Source: an uncultured Chloroflexota bacterium
GTDB taxonomy: Bacteria > Chloroflexota > Dehalococcoidia > UBA3495
Direction of reading: 5' to 3'
DNA length: 10,658 nucleotides
NCBI GenBank assembly: GCA_913052545.1
Contig: CAJXEF010000067.1
Location: 1-10,658, forward strand
The notes below the pieces were generated by a model. That model saw only the letters and a program-made list of their open reading frames with translations, had not been told where the DNA came from and searched no databases. Every line of letters starts with the position of its first letter. Positions within the stretch are counted from its first letter, which is position 1. Of the stretch, positions 6,311-10,658 are shown one piece after another. Both the position numbers and the translations under genes were made by a program.

Positions 6311-6430
6311 TGAATAATCTGTCTTTACATCACTCATCTTGTTATTGTGGAAACAGATAATGTCGGCCAATATAGGGGCCTGATTAGGGAATGATAGTTT
6401 GCGGGGAGATATTGATCATGGGGATGAAGT

Positions 6431-6613
6431 ATGGCTAGTGAGAAACAGGTCCAAAAAATATTAATGAATCTGGCCGATGTACGGCCGTGTGAGGAGTGTG
6501 GGACAAGATTACGGTTTGGTGACTGGGAATGCCCGCATTGTGGGACAGATCTCGAGGATTATCTACGTATATGGGCGGAACAATTGATAAACCAACTAGA
6601 ATTGGATGCTTAA
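6431..6613 (+). CDS. Small zinc-ribbon protein
   Basis: A 60-aa protein with one zinc ribbon: PCEECG (Cys20, Cys23) and ECPHCG (Cys34, Cys37), spaced by 10 residues, followed by an acidic helix (DLEDYLRIWAEQLINQLELD). Such rubredoxin-like knuckles bind one zinc and usually mediate protein or nucleic-acid contacts; no enzyme activity can be claimed. The ATG at 6431 is the first in its frame after a stop. The best Shine-Dalgarno site (GGGGAG, 6402-6407) instead serves a six-codon ORF, MGMKYG (6418-6438), whose TAG overlaps this gene's start region, so translation may be coupled. It may be co-transcribed with the dipeptidase, since no terminator is evident between them. Confidence 0.72.
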   Translation: MASEKQVQKILMNLADVRPCEECGTRLRFGDWECPHCGTDLEDYLRIWAEQLINQLELDA

Positions 6614-6629
6614 AAGATATTCGGTTCAT

Positions 6630-6645
6630 TTGAGGATCCCCTCAA
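6630..6645. terminator. Short hairpin between convergent genes, weak terminator candidate
   Basis: TTGAGG-ATCC-CCTCAA, a 6-bp stem with a 4-nt loop, sits between the converging zinc-ribbon and MFS genes. The 3' side is followed by GTCATTATTT on the plus strand, only a weak T-run. It could act in either direction. Confidence 0.35.
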
Positions 6646-6692
6646 GTCATTATTTCGTGTGGCTAATTCGATATTGCCATGGGTACTATTCA

Positions 6693-7934
6693 TTAGTAGT
6701 CTGATTTTCGTAACACAGAACGCCAAATTCCAAGCCATAGGCATACAATAAAACTTATCGATGCACCACCGGTTATGGCTACTGGCCAAGATATAATGCC
6801 AGCGGTGGCGGCGAGAGGTAGTGCTCCTAAATAATGAACTGCAGGCGCAAGTTGAAATACGCTGAGAACTCTACCTCGTAGTTTTGCTGGCACATTGAGC
6901 TGGATTAAAGTGTTGGCTAATGGAGTAAAAAAGCCGAAACTCATAGTTCCCACGAAAACTAAGAGGATCCACGACACCCAGAACCAGGTTGACCAGGCGA
7001 AAGCGGTTAAGAACACGGACAAAAGCAATACGGATGTAACAAGCAACCTGGACTTATGCCGGAAGTTTCCCATAGAGGCCAATATCAAACTCCCAGCCAA
7101 TGAACCTAGGCCTGCAGCTAGTAACAACAATCCGGATCCTCCAGCTCCTGTATTCAGAACTTCTTGAGCAAAAGCAGGCATGATGTTTCGGTATGATACG
7201 GTGAAAAATGCGAATACTATTGTCATAGCTATGACCGTATATACGATGGGAGTGGCCCGTATGCAACTGAACCCTTCGCGGAGATCTTGAAGAATTGAGG
7301 TATCTCCCTGACTAGAATTGGGTGGAAGTCCTTTGATTAACAATAAGAATAGAACACTCGCCAAGTACAATCCTGCATTAATTGTTAACGCCGAGCCAAT
7401 CCCTATTAATTCTATAATTCCGCCAGCTACTGCTGGTCCCAGAATTTGACCGGTCTGATTGACCATCTGGTGCAAAGTAACTGCATTCATGATGTCATCG
7501 CGGTCTACGAGATCGCCTACTATTGCCATACGAGCAGATCCGTTCAATGCTTGAATAGTTCCTAAGAGGAGTACCACCCCGTAAACGTGCCATAGTTCTA
7601 AGAACCCTGTTATCTCAAGAATGGCGAGGGCGAATATGAGAGCGGAAACGAAAAACCTAGTATTTATGAGGAGCTTTAAACGGCTAGCTCGGTCCGCAAT
7701 AATTCCACCAACAAGAGCGAATAGTAAATTTGGTAGCCCAAAGGCGAAGATAATTAAGCCCATCTGATAGGCTGATTTGGTTATTTCCAACACTAGCCAG
7801 CCTAAAATGAGAAACTGCATGCCCTGGCCCATTGCTTGGGCAGCGCCGTTTAACCAGAACCAGCGATAATTACTGTATCTTAGGGCATTAAAGCTCTGAA
7901 ACCAATTACGCCTCTCGGAACTTTGGGATTTCAC
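6693..7934 (-). CDS. MFS transporter, EntS/DHA3-type exporter
   Basis: Predicted 413-aa inner-membrane protein with about 12 hydrophobic segments, of the MFS group that includes the enterobactin exporter EntS and macrolide exporters. The N-terminal FNALRYSNYRWFWLNGAAQA is the characteristic opening of this group, and motif A, GGIIADRASRLKLL (residues 76-89), lies between helices 2 and 3 as expected. The second half contains the matching loop ASMGNFRHKSRLL and a conserved LRGRVLSVF. It is expected to export a small molecule by proton antiport; the substrate is unknown. The start is GTG 7932-7934, preceded by GGAAAG at 7 nt, and it overlaps the stop of a 68-codon upstream frame by 4 nt (GTGA). 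It is probably the last gene of the minus-strand unit that begins with the large hydrolase. Confidence 0.88.
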   Translation of the reverse strand: MKSQSSERRNWFQSFNALRYSNYRWFWLNGAAQAMGQGMQFLILGWLVLEITKSAYQMGLIIFAFGLPNLLFALVGGIIADRASRLKLLINTRFFVSALIFALAILEITGFLELWHVYGVVLLLGTIQALNGSARMAIVGDLVDRDDIMNAVTLHQMVNQTGQILGPAVAGGIIELIGIGSALTINAGLYLASVLFLLLIKGLPPNSSQGDTSILQDLREGFSCIRATPIVYTVIAMTIVFAFFTVSYRNIMPAFAQEVLNTGAGGSGLLLLAAGLGSLAGSLILASMGNFRHKSRLLVTSVLLLSVFLTAFAWSTWFWVSWILLVFVGTMSFGFFTPLANTLIQLNVPAKLRGRVLSVFQLAPAVHYLGALPLAATAGIISWPVAITGGASISFIVCLWLGIWRSVLRKSDY

Positions 7935-8137
7935 AGATTACTTTCCGGCGTGGTCAAATTAGCTGGAACCCCTTTCAAATACAGGGATTGTAAATACAAA
8001 TCAAATCGCTCTCGGTTTATCTCACATAATAAGATCTTAAATACATGGCTTATTGGCCAGAGAGTTGATTTCATCTGAGGTGCTGCCACGATCCGATAGG
8101 GAATATTTTGTTTCTGATCAAAGGAAAACGTTTGCAA
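7931..8137 (-). CDS. Small ORF translationally overlapping the MFS gene (doubtful)
   Basis: A 68-codon frame runs from TTG 8137, with AAGGA about 6 nt upstream, to a TGA that overlaps the GTG of the MFS gene as GTGA, the usual arrangement for coupled translation. The peptide (MQTFSFDQKQNIPYRIVAAP then a mixed polar and hydrophobic remainder) has no motif I recognise, no signal peptide and no clear membrane helix. It could be a real small gene, a remnant of a longer one, or a chance ORF in a 200-nt leader. The only support is position and start/stop geometry. Confidence 0.3.
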   Translation of the reverse strand: MQTFSFDQKQNIPYRIVAAPQMKSTLWPISHVFKILLCEINRERFDLYLQSLYLKGVPANLTTPESNL

Positions 8138-8182
8138 ATAGCATCCTTTTATAAGCTGAAAGGAGGTAGTTATTTGGAACCT

Positions 8183-8581
8183 TTAGCTTTCTTCTATAAC
8201 ATGAAGATACATGAAAGCTCCGGTTAGGAATGTTGCATCTTCACAATGACCTCCGATCATTTGTCCCGAAGGGAGGGCTGCGGCCACGTGGATATGTACT
8301 CGTAATTCGCCATCTGGGAGCGGTTGGATATATCCCTCAGCGCTCACTAGTTCTAGGGCACCGTCAAGAACCTGACGTTCAAATCCCGGCGTGCCCTCAT
8401 CGTATGAACACAAGTTTCGAAGTTTCAGTTGACTTAAGCTGCCAATACAGGAAGTTACAATAGCTTCTTTTAAACCTGTATTTTTTGCTAAGGATTCAAG
8501 ATCTGCGATCAGGGACTCACCTGCCTGGAAGCGCCTGTAAAGTATTCCTCCTGGTTTAACATCCCAATTTTGTATAGCCAT
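8183..8581 (-). CDS. PPC/DUF296 domain protein
   Basis: A 132-aa single-domain protein of the PPC (plants and prokaryotes conserved, DUF296) family, best known as the domain of plant AT-hook nuclear proteins; the bacterial proteins form trimers and have no settled function. Recognisable features are LYRRFQAGESLIADLESLAK (14-33, the usual 'GE-L' segment), AIVTSCIGSLSQLKLRN (40-56), LELVSAEGYI (76-85), and the metal-type histidine cluster HIH (96-98) with GGH (110-112). There is no AT-hook, so DNA binding should not be assumed. Start ATG 8579-8581; the nearest Shine-Dalgarno-like AAAGGAAG is rather far upstream, so the start is likely but not certain. It lies 97 nt after the large hydrolase and 45 nt before the small ORF and MFS gene on the same strand, consistent with one transcription unit. 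Confidence 0.85.
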   Translation of the reverse strand: MAIQNWDVKPGGILYRRFQAGESLIADLESLAKNTGLKEAIVTSCIGSLSQLKLRNLCSYDEGTPGFERQVLDGALELVSAEGYIQPLPDGELRVHIHVAAALPSGQMIGGHCEDATFLTGAFMYLHVIEES

Positions 8582-8678
8582 ATATGTGGTTAGCTTCCTT
8601 TAAATATTTCTACCAATATTAGGTCCGTCGGGTTATTCCAAGTTTACGGTATTAATTTCCGATACATTGATATGGTAT

Positions 8679-10658
8679 TTACCCGGTATTCGAAAAAAGA
8701 TCGTAATGGCTTCCTCCTAATTTTATTAAGGATTCCAGATCGCGTTCTAATAGGTACCTATTAGTCACTAGATTTACGCAGGCTTCCTTAACTAGGCTCA
8801 GATATTGTGTTTTTGAACCATATCTTTCCTCTATAGATAATCTCGGATCACCTGTCGATTCTCGGATGGCTTTAGTTGATGGAAAGGGTATCGTAGAGCC
8901 TTTGAGAGTCCCACCTGAAGCCCCTCCGGTTGATAATGTTTGCCCTTGGCCTCCCATGTCGCTATGTCGTGTGTTCCAGCCAGTGTGCGTGGCTAGAGGA
9001 ACGGAAACAAAAGGCAGTGCTAACCCTCCAACTTCATTGCCATCGTTATCAATAGCGGATACTAAATGAGGGTATTCATCTCCTTTCCCTGCTGGTATTT
9101 GAGAAGGGATACCTGGATTTGCCCCAAAGTCTAGCCTAGTGAAATGCCTAAGTGGTTGAGGCAATACTACACCAGGTATTTCCTTGATCATTTCGGTGAT
9201 TTTTTCAGGAATAACCGCAGTGCCATCACTGATTAGAGGGTAGACACTAGGAGGTGGCTCCACACCGTCTGTCACCCAACGATCTAAATTTAGGAGGGCA
9301 GCCCTCAAGAAAGGTCTGTGATCGAGGCAGTTGATAGGGTTATTGGCCCTAACGTTGTCTGAGGGATCTGAATCGGTTAATGGGAACGATCCCAGAGCAT
9401 GTTGAGATCCTGCGTAAACATATATCTTCACATTCTCATGAAGATCTAGGTCTTTTGTGGCGGATAAATTAGTATGAACTAGTGAACCGTGCCCTCCCCA
9501 GTATTCAGAAGGGGTATATGTGTACATAATCTTAGGTAGTTCACCTTTAGCGGAAAGCCTAGACAACAGCCCGTCTGTAATGTTCGTCTTTGGATCGGTT
9601 TGTTCGACGTCACTAAATGGGAATAAGCTGTTTGTACTTCTCGAGGCCTGGCTTGAAGGCTGAGCAAAACGTTGATTGAACTCTCCCCTTTTTCCGCCCG
9701 CTACGTGGGGGATTAAACCATCAAAAGCAATCCGCCCATTCTCATCATAGTTTACGCCTAAGTATAGGAATAGTCGTAAAAATCTGCCGCTTTGAGATAC
9801 ACCTAGCGTGTAAGCATGATCAATTGAGCTAGCCAATGGGTTATGATCTGACTCTAACCCGTACCTGAAAAAGGAAATTAAATCCCGAGTTGCCAGCAGC
9901 CCAAGTCCCGCCACAGGTGCCCCAACTGTTGTGTATATAACTTGGTATACTTTCCCGGGTTCAAAACCGGATTCTAGATAGGCATGCTGGGAGTCGGGTA
10001 CCACGGTTTCTTCTTCCACTCTCGCGAAAGCCCATTGTTCTCTTGGAATGATCTCTTCCGGTGCATCTTCATGGGTTTGAACAGTCATAACCGCTTCATC
10101 ATCGTATATATCATTGGCTGGATATGACCGGTGGTTCCTGTCGGATAATAGCTGAAAATTAGAAGCCAAATTGGGTTGGAATGTCACCACTATCTTTCCT
10201 GAGATGGCACCGTTGGCATTAAGGGCCTCAGGCACTCTAATACCCATCACGCCGGGTGTTTCAGGAACATCGTGTTGCCATCCACACCAAGCTATTGAAT
10301 ATCCTTCATCCATCAAGAATCCGTTTCCAGCTTCAACTGGAGCATCAGGTGCTACATCAGGTGCGCTGTTCAAATTTCTATAAGCAGAGTTCTTCCCTCG
10401 ATTTAATATATCTAGGAATAGTCGTCTGTTTGATTTTGCCAAGTCGAGGGGAATCGCTAAACGAAAATCTGAAGAGAATTCAACTTTCCCCAGAGAATTC
10501 GTTGGAGCTAATTTTATATCTGTTATGGCTTCATTTGCTACATGGTTCGGATCCACATCGTAATGTACTATTCCATCAATTTGCTCATAAGAACCGACGT
10601 CACCAAATGGTTGACCTCCCGCAAAAGGTACTCGGGATCTTATATCGATCCTGGTAAC
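8679..10658 (-). CDS. Large alpha/beta hydrolase (Abhydrolase_10-type), 5' end outside window
   Basis: The frame is open from the window edge to TAA at 8679, so 659 residues are visible and the true start lies upstream. A GTG at 10556 is internal: the preceding 34 codons (…FGDVGSYEQIDGIVHYD) are typical of this family. It resembles the 'alpha/beta hydrolase domain' proteins (PF20091-like). Evidence is the nucleophile elbow LGVSQSGRFLRLFLY (catalytic Ser about residue 288 of the visible part), GLIPHVAGGKRGEFNQRFAQPS just after it, VYAGSQHALGSFP with the likely catalytic His (about 420), and the C-terminal DPRLSIEERYGSKTQYLSLV with a final LLERD helix. These proteins are predicted esterases or lactonases; the substrate is unknown. 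Whether a signal peptide exists cannot be judged because the N-terminus is missing. It leads the probable unit with the PPC protein and the MFS exporter. Confidence 0.86.
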   Translation of the reverse strand, partial: VTRIDIRSRVPFAGGQPFGDVGSYEQIDGIVHYDVDPNHVANEAITDIKLAPTNSLGKVEFSSDFRLAIPLDLAKSNRRLFLDILNRGKNSAYRNLNSAPDVAPDAPVEAGNGFLMDEGYSIAWCGWQHDVPETPGVMGIRVPEALNANGAISGKIVVTFQPNLASNFQLLSDRNHRSYPANDIYDDEAVMTVQTHEDAPEEIIPREQWAFARVEEETVVPDSQHAYLESGFEPGKVYQVIYTTVGAPVAGLGLLATRDLISFFRYGLESDHNPLASSIDHAYTLGVSQSGRFLRLFLYLGVNYDENGRIAFDGLIPHVAGGKRGEFNQRFAQPSSQASRSTNSLFPFSDVEQTDPKTNITDGLLSRLSAKGELPKIMYTYTPSEYWGGHGSLVHTNLSATKDLDLHENVKIYVYAGSQHALGSFPLTDSDPSDNVRANNPINCLDHRPFLRAALLNLDRWVTDGVEPPPSVYPLISDGTAVIPEKITEMIKEIPGVVLPQPLRHFTRLDFGANPGIPSQIPAGKGDEYPHLVSAIDNDGNEVGGLALPFVSVPLATHTGWNTRHSDMGGQGQTLSTGGASGGTLKGSTIPFPSTKAIRESTGDPRLSIEERYGSKTQYLSLVKEACVNLVTNRYLLERDLESLIKLGGSHYDLFSNTG

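Noticed and set aside
8159..8227. Perfect AAAGGAGGT on the plus strand followed by a TTG-started 17-codon ORF
   Set aside because: It runs antisense into the end of the PPC gene, is very short and unlike a protein; probably chance.

Overview
This is bacterial DNA: Shine-Dalgarno sites, sigma70-type promoters, and a tRNA with an encoded CCA. The gene content (ArsM, DAO-type FAD oxidoreductase, metal-dependent amidohydrolase, M19 dipeptidase, OsmC, PPC/DUF296 protein, Abhydrolase_10 hydrolase, MFS exporter) fits an environmental heterotroph. A marine or soil Chloroflexota (SAR202/Dehalococcoidia-like) would suit it, but that is an impression, not something the window proves. Lines counted by hand suggest GC falls from about 52-62% in the first 3.6 kb to about 38-47% to the right.

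Layout. 6-91: tRNA-Leu(CAA), followed at once by an intrinsic terminator. 267-1076 (+): arsenite methyltransferase ArsM. 1163-3581 (-): a two-gene operon, FAD-dependent oxidoreductase then amidohydrolase, behind a good promoter at 3613-3641. 3582-3970: no convincing gene; it holds that promoter and two tiny ORFs with Shine-Dalgarno sites. 3971-4285 (-): a muconolactone-isomerase-like gene broken by an in-frame TAG and an in-frame TAA. 4485-4922 (-): an OsmC-family thiol peroxidase. 5216-6310 (+): an M19 dipeptidase with its own promoter, then a small zinc-ribbon protein (6431-6613, +). 6693-10658 (-): a probable transcription unit, in order of transcription a large alpha/beta hydrolase (5' end beyond the window), a PPC/DUF296 protein, a doubtful 68-codon ORF and an MFS exporter.

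The strongest observation is in the OsmC gene. An ordinary gene caller would stop it at TGA 4563-4565. That TGA sits exactly where the family has its second redox cysteine (the Cys of the Cys-Pro motif). The same frame continues for 25 more codons of clearly OsmC-like sequence to a TAA at 4485. A stable hairpin (4532-4549) lies 13 nt after the TGA, with a G at the second position of its tetraloop about 21 nt downstream; this is the geometry of a bacterial SECIS element. The gene is therefore a good candidate selenoprotein. The main alternative is a nonsense mutation, made more credible by the decayed gene next to it.

How the genes may work together is mostly inference. The oxidoreductase and amidohydrolase probably act in one pathway that oxidises an amine or amino acid and hydrolyses a cyclic amide. 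The dipeptidase, hydrolase and exporter suggest scavenging and export of small organic compounds. ArsM and OsmC are detoxification functions against arsenic and peroxide.
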